A DNA stretch of 48,059 bases from Teichococcus aerophilus (lineage in GTDB: Bacteria > Pseudomonadota > Alphaproteobacteria > Acetobacterales > Acetobacteraceae): assembly GCF_014490485.1 (NCBI RefSeq), contig NZ_JACTVA010000042.1:1-48059 (forward strand), written 5' to 3'. This document shows, piece after piece, positions 17,047-25,570 of the stretch. Every line of letters begins with the position of its first letter. Positions within the stretch are counted from its first letter, which is position 1. Below the pieces are notes generated by a model. That model did no database searches, was not told the origin of the DNA, and worked only from the letters and a program-made list of their open reading frames with translations. The position numbers and the translations under genes are program-made.

Positions 17047-17784
17047 TCAGGCTTGCGCGGTGGGGCGCACAACGATCTCGCCGACATCCACATTCGCCGG
17101 CTGCCCAATCGCGAAGGCGATCGCCTCGGCAATCGCGATGGGATCAATCGCGATCTCGTCGCGAAGTCCGACGTAGCGCGCCCGAACGTCCGGTTCGCCG
17201 ATCCCTTCCACAAAGGGCGTCCTGATCGCTCCCGGAGAGATGAGGGTGACGCGAAGTTGCGATCCGGCCTCCTGCCGCAGTCCCTCGCAGATGGCGCGGA
17301 CGGCGAATTTGGTCCCCGAATAGACCGCTTGTGTCGGAACGGTCTTCATGCCGGCTGTAGAAGCGACGGTCACGAAATGCCCCGAACCTTGCGCGCGAAA
17401 GACCGGCAACGCCGCCGCTATTCCATAAAGAACGCCCTTGATGTTGACGTCCACCATCTGCTCCCACTCCGAGACCCGAAGATTGTCGAGCGGTGAGATC
17501 GGTCCGACCCCGGCGTTGCTCAGCAGGACGTCGAGCCTGCCGAAGCGCTCTTGTGCGCGGCGCACAAGATTGGCAACGTCGTCCTGCCGTGTGACATCCG
17601 TCTCCACGCACTCGGCCTGTCCGCCCGCCGCTCTGATGCGATCGACCAGACCGACGAGTGGCTCCAGCCGGCGTGCTCCCAGCACCACCCAGGCCCCCTT
17701 CTCAGCCAAAAACAGGGCTGTTGCCGCGCCGATGCCGCTGCTCGCGCCCGTGATCACGACAATCTTTCCTTCGATCTCCGACAT
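17047..17784 (-). CDS. SDR-family NAD(P)-dependent oxidoreductase
   Basis: A 245-residue classical short-chain dehydrogenase. The cofactor motif TGASSGIG is at residues 12-19, NAG follows in LLSNAGVG, and the catalytic Tyr-Lys pair is in YSGTKFAV, with Ser in VASTAG. PGAIRTPF is the usual block after the active site. It resembles the clpE/YdfG-type alcohol dehydrogenases of unknown substrate. ATG 17784 follows AAGGAG; an in-frame ATG at 17805 would swallow that site. It is divergent from an AraC gene. Confidence 0.92.
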   Translation of the reverse strand: MSEIEGKIVVITGASSGIGAATALFLAEKGAWVVLGARRLEPLVGLVDRIRAAGGQAECVETDVTRQDDVANLVRRAQERFGRLDVLLSNAGVGPISPLDNLRVSEWEQMVDVNIKGVLYGIAAALPVFRAQGSGHFVTVASTAGMKTVPTQAVYSGTKFAVRAICEGLRQEAGSQLRVTLISPGAIRTPFVEGIGEPDVRARYVGLRDEIAIDPIAIAEAIAFAIGQPANVDVGEIVVRPTAQA

Positions 17785-17886
17785 TCTCGATCTCCTTCGA
17801 TCCATTCCGCTGCGCCGAACATTGCTGAACCATTGCGGATGATCTATGCGTAAGGCTCCCCATTTTCATCGCAACCGTCTGAATCC

Positions 17887-18831
17887 GTGATCGACGCGCT
17901 ATCTGATATCCTCTCTTTGCTCGATGTCCGCAGCGCCCGCTGTACGCGGTTCGAGGCCGGCGGCAGGTGGGCGTTCCAGTTCCCTGCCAAGCCCCGGCTC
18001 AAGTTCACCGCGGTCTTGCGCGGGGAGTGCTGGATCATACTTCCCGGCGAAGATCCGCATCACCTCGTGGCTGGAGACACGTTTCTGCTCGCCGAGGCGC
18101 CCGAATACATCCTGGCAAACGATCCGCACCTGACACCGCAAGACGGGATCGTGTCCTTCGACTGGGAGCATTCCGACGTGGCGCATCACGGCGGATCGGA
18201 GACGGTGCTACTGGCCGGCAGCTTCGTTTTCGAGGCGCTCTATATCCGACTGCTGCTCGATGCGTTGCCGTCGTTCATGCTCATTCCTTCCCGGGATTTG
18301 GCGGCCACCGTCCTGCGCGACCTGCTCATGGTCCTCGATCGGGAGATTCGGGTCGGGCAGATGGGAAAATCGCTGGTGACACGACGTCTCGCCGAGGTGC
18401 TTCTGGTACAGGTTCTTCGGGGCTATGCGGCCCGGTCCGGCGGCACAGGTTCCGGCTGGATTGCCGCCGCTGCTGATCCGCATATCGGGGCGGCGCTTAA
18501 CCTCATGCATGGCGATATCGCTCATCGCTGGACGGTTGCGGGCCTTGCTCGCACCGTTGGTATGTCGCGTTCCGCCTTCGCGCTCGCTTTCAAGCAGATG
18601 GTGGGCACTCCTCCGCTCGACTACCTTTTGCGCTGGCGCATGGAGGTCGCTCGCGACGCCCTGCGCAGAGGGGAAACTGTCGCCACAGTCGCCGCGAGGG
18701 TGGGCTACGCATCCGAGAGCGCGTTCGGCAACGCGTTCAAACGTACCCACGGCACAGCGCCGAAGCGGTACTGGTCGAGTGCCGATGCCCAAGGACATTA
18801 TGCAAGCAAGGAACCAGTCAACCGGCAGTGA
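17887..18831 (+). CDS. AraC-family transcriptional regulator (cupin type)
   Basis: A 314-residue regulator with an N-terminal cupin domain (LRGECWIILPGEDPHHLVAG) of the kind found in AraC proteins next to oxidoreductases, and a C-terminal AraC DNA-binding region: WTVAGLARTVGMSRSAFALA and VATVAARVGYASESAFGNAF followed by KRTHGTAPKRY. It starts at GTG 17887 without a strong Shine-Dalgarno sequence. It probably controls the divergent SDR gene through the 102-bp region between them. Repeat copy 3 begins 20 bp after its stop. Confidence 0.92.
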   Translation: MIDALSDILSLLDVRSARCTRFEAGGRWAFQFPAKPRLKFTAVLRGECWIILPGEDPHHLVAGDTFLLAEAPEYILANDPHLTPQDGIVSFDWEHSDVAHHGGSETVLLAGSFVFEALYIRLLLDALPSFMLIPSRDLAATVLRDLLMVLDREIRVGQMGKSLVTRRLAEVLLVQVLRGYAARSGGTGSGWIAAAADPHIGAALNLMHGDIAHRWTVAGLARTVGMSRSAFALAFKQMVGTPPLDYLLRWRMEVARDALRRGETVATVAARVGYASESAFGNAFKRTHGTAPKRYWSSADAQGHYASKEPVNRQ

Positions 18832-18851
18832 AGTCCGGCGGACATCTTGGG

Positions 18852-18971
18852 GAAATCAGCGGCCTTTGCGTAGCTGTGGCGAGGAATATCGCACTACAGC
18901 GTACTATCTGCGGTGTTTGGCGGACGGCGCCCGACGATGATGAGCAATACATCTACGCTATAGCCCTCTAA
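18852..18971 (+). repeat. Cassette-bounding repeat, copy 3
   Basis: 120 bp, beginning GAAATCAGCGGCCTTTGCGT and ending TAGCCCTCTAA. It shares the TTTGCGTAGC block, GAATATCGC, the short stem before GCCCGACGATGATGAGCA and CTACGCTATAGCCCTCTAA. It sits 20 bp downstream of the AraC gene. Confidence 0.75.
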
Positions 18972-19105
18972 AGCGGCATTCCGTCGACTATGAATAAAAT
19001 GGCGGTGTTGGGAGAGCTAAGCCACGCGCGCCTCGACGGCTCCTGAACGGACCTCGGTGACTGTGTGGGCGTTTGGGCCGAAATGCCAGCGCTGCCATTT
19101 GTTTT

Positions 19106-19540
19106 TCAAATTCGATTGAACTTCCTTAGCAAGCCGATGAATAGAGTGAATTCGGCATCACTCCACCCTTCCACGCGCGAAAAGAACGCGTCGGATTTGA
19201 CCGCGTTCGTGGCTTGAATTCCGTTATGGCCCGCGTCCGTCAGGCTATAGACGATCGCCCGCCCGTCGTCTGAATCAGTTGAGGCCTGCGCAAGCCCGTT
19301 GTCGCAAAGGGACTTTGCCAACCGGCTGACAGCGCTTTTGTCCATACCAAGCCGGTCCGCGAGACCCCCTGCCTTTGTGGGACCCTGACTGGCAAGCATG
19401 GCGGCAAGTTGGTACGCGGCCGGCTGAAGGTCGGGATGAAACCGGGCGGCCGAAGCGGCCATGACGGTGCGGGAAGCCACGAGAAGGGCGTTCAGCTCGC
19501 TGCCCAACTCTGTCGCAAGCTCCGTACGCGTCGTGCTCAT
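19106..19540 (-). CDS. MarR-family transcriptional regulator
   Basis: A 144-residue winged-helix regulator. LADRLGMDKSAVSRLAKSL is the recognition region and DDGRAIVYSLTDAG the wing, both standard for MarR. ATG 19540 is preceded by GGAGG; the ATG six bases upstream leaves no room for that site. It is divergent from an SDR gene, with an imperfect palindrome between them, suggesting autorepression and control of the neighbour relieved by a small ligand. Confidence 0.92.
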   Translation of the reverse strand: MSTTRTELATELGSELNALLVASRTVMAASAARFHPDLQPAAYQLAAMLASQGPTKAGGLADRLGMDKSAVSRLAKSLCDNGLAQASTDSDDGRAIVYSLTDAGHNGIQATNAVKSDAFFSRVEGWSDAEFTLFIGLLRKFNRI

Positions 19541-19573
19541 TTCCATCCTCCAACAGGCCCACAAGGAAATTTA

Positions 19574-19589
19574 GTGGACATTTGTCTAC
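19574..19589. promoter_or_regulatory. Imperfect palindrome, candidate MarR operator
   Basis: GTGGACA (19574-19580) and TGTCTAC (19583-19589) pair at six of seven positions. It lies 34 bp upstream of the marR-like start and 44 bp upstream of the divergent SDR start, in an AT-rich stretch that also contains a TTGAT/ATCAA pair at about 19598-19615. Confidence 0.5.
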
Positions 19590-19633
19590 CAATTCGATTG
19601 ATGGATATATATCAACCAAATGGTACTGTGCCC

Positions 19634-20500
19634 ATGTCCGCTCGACCAATAATTCTCATCACCGGCGCCACCGACGGCATCGGGCAACTCGCCGCTTTGG
19701 ACCTGGCCCGACGCGGCGCGCACCTCATCCTGACCGCGCGCAGCAAGGCCAAGGCCTACCAGACTTGCGCCGCGATCGAGGCAGTCGCGCCCGGTACGCC
19801 GGTCGATGTGCATTTCGTCGACTTCTCCGACCTGGCGGCCGTGGTGATGACCGGCAAAGCCATTGCTGCGCAGCATTCGCGCATTGATGTGCTGATCAAC
19901 AATGCAGGACTGCACGCCTTCGAGCAGCGCGTCACCAAGGACGGTTATGCGGAAATGATCGCCGTCAACTATTTCGCCCCTTGGCTGCTGACGAATACCT
20001 TACGGGAAACACTCGTGCATTCTGCGCCATCGCGGATCGTAATCGTTGGCTCGGAAGCTTCGCGCCAGAGTGGCGGCCTCGATATCGAAAAAGACTTGCT
20101 CGACATCGCCTCCTTCACCGCGCGGGGATCATCGAGGATCTATGGCCGCACCAAACTTCTGGACATCATGTTCTCCCCCGAACTGGCCCGGCAACTCGAC
20201 GGGATGCGGGTCGCCGTCAACTGCCTGTGTCCGGGCTTCAACGTCACCGGTCCCGGGCGTGAACTGCGCTTCGCTTACCCGCTCGCCACGGTGCTGAACT
20301 GGCTTGGCATCGGCAATCCCAAGCGCGGCGCGGGGGCCATCGTAGGGCTGGCTACCGATCCGGCGTTCGGCAAGCAGACCGGGGCTTATGTCTCGGCGAA
20401 GAACGCGCGCCTGCTAACACCTGTTGCTCCAGCGGTTGGCGAAGAAGCACGGCGACACTTGTGGGAAAAGACGACTGAAATGCTTGCCCGCTTCCGCTGA
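19634..20500 (+). CDS. SDR-family oxidoreductase, retinol-dehydrogenase-like
   Basis: A 288-residue short-chain dehydrogenase. TGATDGIG is the cofactor motif, LINNAG follows, and YGRTKLLD carries the catalytic Tyr and Lys, with the Ser in IVIVGSEAS. The spacing and the C-terminal extension past residue 230 resemble the retinol dehydrogenase/WWOX-like SDR subgroup. ATG 19634 gives the glycine-rich motif close to the N-terminus. Regulation by the divergent MarR protein is likely. Repeat copy 4 starts five bp after the stop codon. Confidence 0.9.
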   Translation: MSARPIILITGATDGIGQLAALDLARRGAHLILTARSKAKAYQTCAAIEAVAPGTPVDVHFVDFSDLAAVVMTGKAIAAQHSRIDVLINNAGLHAFEQRVTKDGYAEMIAVNYFAPWLLTNTLRETLVHSAPSRIVIVGSEASRQSGGLDIEKDLLDIASFTARGSSRIYGRTKLLDIMFSPELARQLDGMRVAVNCLCPGFNVTGPGRELRFAYPLATVLNWLGIGNPKRGAGAIVGLATDPAFGKQTGAYVSAKNARLLTPVAPAVGEEARRHLWEKTTEMLARFR

Positions 20501-20504
20501 TGCG

Positions 20505-20613
20505 GCATTCGGCGGCGCTTGCGTAGCCATTGCGCAGAATATCGCGCCATGGCGTAGAATCGGCGGGGCTGGCGGGCAGCGCCCGATGAAGATGAGAACT
20601 ATGAAATCTTCAT
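20505..20613 (+). repeat. Cassette-bounding repeat, copy 4 (divergent)
   Basis: 109 bp with CGGCGGCGCTTGCGTAGC, GAATATCGCGCCATGGCGTA, a perfect GGGC-AGC-GCCC stem and GATGAAGATGAGAACTATG. The last 25 bp differ from the other copies: TATGAA-ATC-TTCATA replaces the CTAT...ATAG pair, keeping a stem by different bases. Confidence 0.65.
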
Positions 20614-20636
20614 AACCCTTTGAGGATTATGAAGAT
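20606..20636 (+). terminator. Hairpin resembling a rho-independent terminator
   Basis: ATCTTCATAACCC (20606-20618) pairs with GGATTATGAAGAT (20624-20636) with one mismatch around TTTGA. It is followed by ATTTGTTG, a weak T-rich tail. It could end transcription of the plus-strand SDR gene. It overlaps the end of repeat copy 4. Confidence 0.5.
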
Positions 20637-21109
20637 ATTTGTTGTCGTGCGGTTATCGGCGGGTTTCGGCGGCATTTGGGTGGCGAACGGCGGCCGTTTC
20701 GGGCGTTTGACGTGGCCTACCACCAGTTCGATCAGGGCGATAACGTGCCAGTCGGGTTCCTCATAGCTCCAAGGCCGGGTATTAATTTCCGGGGCCTGCC
20801 CGCCCGCGCTCTATGTCGCGGAAGTGAACCGAACCCCTGTCGTATCGGATTCCTTCGCTGCCAGCATGCGACACGGCATCGGGAGCGACGTAACCCAGAT
20901 GGCTGGCCTTGACGGTCACCACCATGAACTGAGCCAGTCGAACGAGATCGAGCTCGAAACCGGTACACGACCGATGACGTTGTTGAGGGTCGATTTGTAC
21001 GGCAGCTTGGCCGTGACCGGCAAGTCATTTGGCGCACTAGTCCAAGTCATGATTTCCCCCGTTGGCCTACGGTCGCGCGATTATCACGAGATCGAACCGA
21101 GCAATCGCT
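20637..21109. other. Gene-poor stretch between cassette array and defence island
   Basis: About 470 bp with only short frames. On the minus strand one frame reads FELDLVRLAQFMVVTVKASH and continues to GSVHFRDIERGRAG, which has coding flavour and may be a relic, but I cannot name a family. Confidence 0.35.
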
Positions 21110-22699
21110 CTAGTTCGGGTCCCGACGCTTGCGCTTGTCCTGCAGGTTGTGGAGCGGAAGCGAGCCGACCAGATGATCCGGATTGGCGCGCCGTTTCTCC
21201 CGCTCCTCGTGGCCGATCGCAAATGACACATAAAGCAGGGCCGATCGGGCGATCTGCATGACCCGAATGGCCTTCGCCTCCAGTTCGTCACTTCCGATCG
21301 CGATGCCGAAGCCGTTCGCACTGGGCGTGCCGATCATGAACGGCTTGGCCCAACCCTCGCTTACACGAAGATAGGTGTGTTCGAGGGCATTGCGGATCGC
21401 ATGTAGTTCGCGGGCGTCCGCCGCCGTGGTCTGTTTGAGCTGATCGTCGAACAACTCCTTCGACAACCAGTAGAGTCCGCGCAGCGGCCAGTTCTTCGAG
21501 TTCTCGAATTGCGGCAGCAACCGTGCCTTGTTCTCGACCATCCAGACATTCTTGAAGCTGATCCGCTCCGGAACCTTGCCCAGCTTCCAATAGCGGTCGA
21601 CCAGAAAGGCGATCTTGTCGAGCAACGAATAGGCGATGCGAAACGCGGTACGGACTCGCTCGCTCGCGAGCGAGTAGAGCGGATAGTCGAGCGTGTCGGT
21701 AAGCGCGACATCGCGATCGGAAAAATGGACGCGCGTGCTGCTCATTCCTTCGAACAACATGTAGCGCGCTGAGGCATATTCCTGCTTCATCTGGCTGAAG
21801 AAGCCGATGATCGGCGGCGGTGAATAGTCTCCGGGCCGTTCGTCGAACGCTTCGGTGATGCCGGGCAGCATCAGATCATCGGTCGCCGCGATGAGATGTG
21901 GCCCGAGGTCGTTCAGCGGACAAAGAAACAGCCGCTTGTCGAGGCACCATTGCCGATAGGCGCGCTCGGTTTTCGATCGGCCTGCCTCGCCCTCGTCGAG
22001 CCGCTGCATCGCCCGCGCGGCTTCAACATTGAGCGCGCCTTCGAGTTGATCTGCCACCGCCTTGAACTGCGCGATTACAGGCTGCGGATCGACGGACTCG
22101 TTCACCGCGTCTGGTGCCATCGCCGCGCACAGACTGTCATAGGCATGCAGCGCGAGGATGGCGCGCTCGTGATTATCGACGACCATGCCGGCATAGTGCT
22201 TCAGACCGGCTCCACGATTGCCGAGCGCCATCGCGAATTGCGGGCCGATCCGTAGCGCTTCGTCCCAGCCGGCGATGGCATCGATCGACCGACCGACCAT
22301 GCTCAGCAGGTTGGCGCGGTTGGTCAGAATCTGGCAGCGCCGCCCTTTTTCCAGAATCGCGAAGCCCGGATGGTAGGTGGCGCGCGAGAGTGCCAACATC
22401 TCTTCCTGAAGCTCTTCGCACTCCCATACCCAGGACTGACGGACATTGGCGATGTGTGATCGCGCCGCCCAGGCATTGGCCCGAAAATACTCCGCCAGCA
22501 CCGCATCCTTCTCGGTGAGCGGGCGCTTCTCCAGCTCGCCGAGAAGGTACAACGCCCGCTTTGCGCCACGTTCAAACGATGCATCGTGCGACTCGTCGAT
22601 CAGCTGCCCGATATACTCTAGCGCTTCTGCATCAGTCATCTTGTTGATGCTGCGTTCGCACCTCTTGTTCAAAGCTTCGAGATTGGATTGGTTGGACAT
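21110..22699 (-). CDS. LA2681-type HEPN domain protein
   Basis: A 529-residue cytoplasmic protein with an N-terminal helical repeat part (TPR-like, residues about 60-190) and a C-terminal domain resembling the LA2681-like HEPN family. The HEPN Rx4H motif is RNALEH with R436 and H441, the pair that forms the metal-independent RNase site in HEPN toxins. FFSQMKQEYASARYMLFEG and the DTLDYPLYSLASERVRTAFR block are typical of the family. It stands alone on the minus strand with about 160 bp of AT-richer upstream sequence. A role in RNA cleavage during phage or plasmid stress is inferred from the domain and the defence setting. Confidence 0.8.
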   Translation of the reverse strand: MSNQSNLEALNKRCERSINKMTDAEALEYIGQLIDESHDASFERGAKRALYLLGELEKRPLTEKDAVLAEYFRANAWAARSHIANVRQSWVWECEELQEEMLALSRATYHPGFAILEKGRRCQILTNRANLLSMVGRSIDAIAGWDEALRIGPQFAMALGNRGAGLKHYAGMVVDNHERAILALHAYDSLCAAMAPDAVNESVDPQPVIAQFKAVADQLEGALNVEAARAMQRLDEGEAGRSKTERAYRQWCLDKRLFLCPLNDLGPHLIAATDDLMLPGITEAFDERPGDYSPPPIIGFFSQMKQEYASARYMLFEGMSSTRVHFSDRDVALTDTLDYPLYSLASERVRTAFRIAYSLLDKIAFLVDRYWKLGKVPERISFKNVWMVENKARLLPQFENSKNWPLRGLYWLSKELFDDQLKQTTAADARELHAIRNALEHTYLRVSEGWAKPFMIGTPSANGFGIAIGSDELEAKAIRVMQIARSALLYVSFAIGHEEREKRRANPDHLVGSLPLHNLQDKRKRRDPN

Positions 22700-22860
22700 T
22701 GTGATTGGTATATCTAGCCTTCTGAAGCTGGAGTAATCGTTTCAAATGCTCTGGAAATGGCGGCCTTCACACGCTGATCGAGTCGTAAGCCCAACGGATA
22801 GGCCGCCCTTTGGGGCTATAGAGTTCAGATTCCATGTTGGCGGATCCGCAGACACAACAT

Positions 22861-23355
22861 TCAGCCTTGAGCGAATCGTGAGAGTCGGCGCCGTACTTCA
22901 TTTGCGGGTAGCCGACATCTGGGGTGAGCGAACAGGGTAGCAAGACCGCCGTGCAGACGAGCAAAGCCAACATGATTACCGTCCGCAAACTGGTCGAAAA
23001 GCCAGAGGACGCCATGCATATCGATCTGTTCAGCAACAGCGAGTTCGCGGAGCGTGCCGTCGCCCGTCAGTAGCCCCGAACTCCTAGACTCAGCTATTGC
23101 AAACGCGAACGTATCCGGAACTGACAATCGACTATGCTGCCGATTGACGGCGGTCGCTCGTCGCAGCTCGACGGGTGTCAGTTCCTCTATTCGCAAGCCG
23201 AGTTGCACCAGCCTGTCGCCAAGTTCACCGGCAAGCTCCCTATCATAGAGAAGGTCTGGCACGGCGAACTCGAACGGGAGAAGAAACAACTCCTCAAGCA
23301 GGTTGGCCCTCTCGAGGTCAATCAGGACTGACGTATCGGAGACGAGGATCGGCAA
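22861..23355 (-). CDS. PIN-domain protein (DUF3368-like), probable toxin or effector RNase
   Basis: A 164-residue PIN protein. Acidic residues expected in the metal site are visible: D7 in VSDTSVLIDL, D81 in SVPDTFAFAIAE and D99 in LLTGDGTL. The C-terminal HGVLWLFDQF and RLPANEVRRRLSRF blocks match PIN proteins that follow XRE-ImmA genes. It starts three bp after the stop of the XRE-ImmA gene, so the two are one operon. It may be the RNase toxin whose level is set by that regulator. Confidence 0.83.
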   Translation of the reverse strand: MPILVSDTSVLIDLERANLLEELFLLPFEFAVPDLLYDRELAGELGDRLVQLGLRIEELTPVELRRATAVNRQHSRLSVPDTFAFAIAESRSSGLLTGDGTLRELAVAEQIDMHGVLWLFDQFADGNHVGFARLHGGLATLFAHPRCRLPANEVRRRLSRFAQG

Positions 23356-23358
23356 GGG

Positions 23359-24423
23359 TCAAGCCGCCACCTGATCGAGCCGCTTGTCGAGTTCCCGCAC
23401 AGAAATGCCGAGAAGTTCGGCGGCCCGCGCTTCTCCAATAACGCCTTCGGCGAGGGCGCGGTAGCAAAGCCGCTCGAAGCGCCGTGGCTCTTCTGCTTCG
23501 GGGGCCATGCTCTCTGGCTCCTCATACGGAGCCGCGCGCCATCCCCGCTCGGCGAATATCTTGAACAGCCGCGCACAGGCGGGCTGACTGATTATGCCGA
23601 GATCCTTGCAGCGGTAAGCGAGCGCCTGGATGCTGACGCCAAAGCGTTTCTTCAGGGCGACCAGTTCCCCGATGCTGATCGACGACCGATGGGCACCGAT
23701 TTCCGCACGCAGAACGTCGGCGGGCATCAGAAAGGCCCCAGCGAACCGGTGTGCCGCCTTCTCTTCATCGACACCCTCTGACGGAGCGATAACCATGTGA
23801 CCAAGCTCGTGCGCCAGATTGAACCTTTTGCGTTCAGACCACGTGCTCCGCTTGACCACGATCACGCGCGCAGCGTCCCGCTCCTTGCGGCGCACCTTGG
23901 CGGCAAGGCCATCGACATTGTCGAGATCAAGCGAAAGCACCTTGATACCGCGCTCTTCCAGAAGCTCGGCAAGCTGTGGAATCGGATCATTGCCAAGGCC
24001 CCAATCCTCGCGAACCGAGCGGGCGGCGTCTTCCGCATCGCGTATCTCCGCAACCGGGTGAGGCGCGCTGCGCGGCTGCTCCCATTCAACGCTTCGCATA
24101 TGAAGCATGTCTTCTACTGCGAGGTAGCGCTCCAGCATATGGATGGCACGAGCCTCAAGCGCCGCTTCTTCTCTGGACGACGTTCCGACCTTTTTGCGGA
24201 AATCCACGCCTTCGAGCGAAAGCTCGTCCTCGCTCAGAAGATATTCCTCCGAGACGTTGAGCGCCTTTGCCAGCGCGATCAGAACTCGCGAACTCGGCAT
24301 ATCCTCGTTGCGCTCATATTTTCCGATCGCTTGGGCGGACACAAGGCCGTCCATCGCATCCGCGAGCGCGCGCAGCGAGAGGCCCGACGCCGATCGAGCG
24401 ACCTTGAGCTTGTTTCCGATCAT
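23359..24423 (-). CDS. XRE regulator fused to ImmA/IrrE (M78) metallopeptidase
   Basis: A 354-residue two-part protein. Residues 5-65 are a Cro/XRE helix-turn-helix (LSLRALADAMDGLVSAQAIG, KYER). Residues about 150-300 form an M78 peptidase with the zinc motif HELGH at 205-209 and the following EKAAHRFAGAFLMP block. Such proteins act as antitoxin-like repressors that cleave partners or themselves on stress signals. ATG 24423 places the HTH at the N-terminus; a longer frame to 24705 reads back over the divergent promoter and was rejected. Two identical 16-bp repeats lie upstream, shared with the CBASS promoter. Confidence 0.88.
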   Translation of the reverse strand: MIGNKLKVARSASGLSLRALADAMDGLVSAQAIGKYERNEDMPSSRVLIALAKALNVSEEYLLSEDELSLEGVDFRKKVGTSSREEAALEARAIHMLERYLAVEDMLHMRSVEWEQPRSAPHPVAEIRDAEDAARSVREDWGLGNDPIPQLAELLEERGIKVLSLDLDNVDGLAAKVRRKERDAARVIVVKRSTWSERKRFNLAHELGHMVIAPSEGVDEEKAAHRFAGAFLMPADVLRAEIGAHRSSISIGELVALKKRFGVSIQALAYRCKDLGIISQPACARLFKIFAERGWRAAPYEEPESMAPEAEEPRRFERLCYRALAEGVIGEARAAELLGISVRELDKRLDQVAA

Positions 24424-24624
24424 GGCGGCCTCCTTGCGTGATGCGGTTTCCATATCTAGAATATGGGGACACTTTTGTAAACCAAAACCTCTTGAAACGC
24501 GGTTAATGGTCCCCCATCTGAGTTTCATGGTCGGATATCCGACACTTTTGTAAACCGTTTTGCGTCGATGCGGGGCCGGCCTGTCCCGATCGCTTCGATC
24601 AGTGTCAGGCCCACAGGAACGATC
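24424..24624. promoter_or_regulatory. Divergent control region of the XRE-ImmA/PIN and CBASS operons
   Basis: The 201 bp are AT-rich and hold a 16-bp direct repeat GACACTTTTGTAAACC at 24468-24483 and 24541-24556, 73 bp apart and identical. Each is abutted by a palindrome on its left: CCATAT-N5-ATATGG (24450-24466) and GTCGGATATCCGAC (24530-24543). The arrangement suggests two regulator sites, one near each divergent promoter. The XRE protein is the natural candidate binder (inference). Confidence 0.7.
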
Positions 24625-25569
24625 ATGGCTCTCACGAACACCGAGCTTCGCTACTATGACGGCAATGTGCTCCGCCTTCCGGCGGACAAGCGCAAGGAAT
24701 ATCACGCACAGGTCGATCGGCTGATCGAGGAACTACGCAAGAGCGTCAGGGACAAGACCGAGATCAAGATCACCAAGGTCGTGAAGGCCGGCTCCTTTGC
24801 CAAGTTCACGATCCTGCGCAAGACGACGTATGATCCCGTCGATGTCGATGTCGTGTTTTACATTTCCGGCCGTGACGCGAGCAAGGAAACCCTCGATAGC
24901 CTAAGCACCACGATCTACGACCTGCTGATCAAGATCTACCCGAACAAGTCGGTCGAGGATTTCGAGATCCAGCGCAAGGCGGCGACCGTAACCTTCGTCG
25001 GCACAGGATTGAGCGTCGATATCGTGCCGGTGATCGAAGACGAGAGCCGTGCCGGCTATGGCTGGCAGTTCGATGTCCACGACGGTTCAAAAATCCAGAC
25101 CTGCGCGCCGTGCCAAATCCAGTTCGTGCGCGACCGCAAGAACCAGGACGGCGATTTCCGCACGCTGGTACGTATGGCCAAGAAATGGCGCAACTATGCA
25201 GAGATCAAACCGCTCAAATCTTTCGCCATCGAACTGATCATGGCGCATGTACTCGCGTCACAAGGCAAAGATGGCAGCATCGAGCAGCGCTTCCGCAATT
25301 TTTTGCTCTACATCGCCCAATCCGGCCTCAAGGATCAGATCAGCTTTCCCGAAAACACGCTGCCGCTGGGGACCTTCTCCGATCCGGTGGTGATCTACGA
25401 TCCGGTTTACAGCTTCAACAACGTCACAAGCCGGATTTCCGAGGCTGAGCGGAAGGAGATCGTTGCGGCGGCTCAGGAGGCTTGGGAGACGGTGAATTTC
25501 GCATCGGTCGAGGACGACGATGCAGTTTGGAAAGAGGTCTTCGGGCCGGGCTTCAAGGTGGAGGGCTGA
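24625..25569 (+). CDS. CBASS CD-NTase (oligonucleotide cyclase, CdnC/CdnD-like)
   Basis: A 314-residue nucleotidyltransferase of the cGAS/DncV-like superfamily that makes a cyclic oligonucleotide alarm. The active site is seen as G56-S57 in KAGSFAK, D73 and D75 in YDPVDVDVVFYI, and the third Asp D132 in SVDIVPV. The C-terminal helical region (KSFAIELIMAHVL, DPVYSFNNV, EVFGPGF) matches CD-NTases of HORMA-containing type III systems such as E. coli CdnC. ATG 24625 was preferred over an in-frame upstream ATG at 24568. It opens an operon of five tightly packed genes. The product (a cyclic tri- or dinucleotide) is not predictable from sequence alone. Confidence 0.92.
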   Translation: MALTNTELRYYDGNVLRLPADKRKEYHAQVDRLIEELRKSVRDKTEIKITKVVKAGSFAKFTILRKTTYDPVDVDVVFYISGRDASKETLDSLSTTIYDLLIKIYPNKSVEDFEIQRKAATVTFVGTGLSVDIVPVIEDESRAGYGWQFDVHDGSKIQTCAPCQIQFVRDRKNQDGDFRTLVRMAKKWRNYAEIKPLKSFAIELIMAHVLASQGKDGSIEQRFRNFLLYIAQSGLKDQISFPENTLPLGTFSDPVVIYDPVYSFNNVTSRISEAERKEIVAAAQEAWETVNFASVEDDDAVWKEVFGPGFKVEG

Positions 25570-25570
25570 C

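Noticed and set aside
14006-20613. True integron with attC sites
   Set aside because: No integrase of the intI type, no proper GTTRRRY core at all copies and cassettes with two or three divergent genes; kept only as an integron-like hypothesis.
22767-23036. Minus-strand frame with a hydrophobic stretch overlapping the PIN gene end
   Set aside because: It lies in another frame of the PIN gene, which has a complete family match through its own stop.
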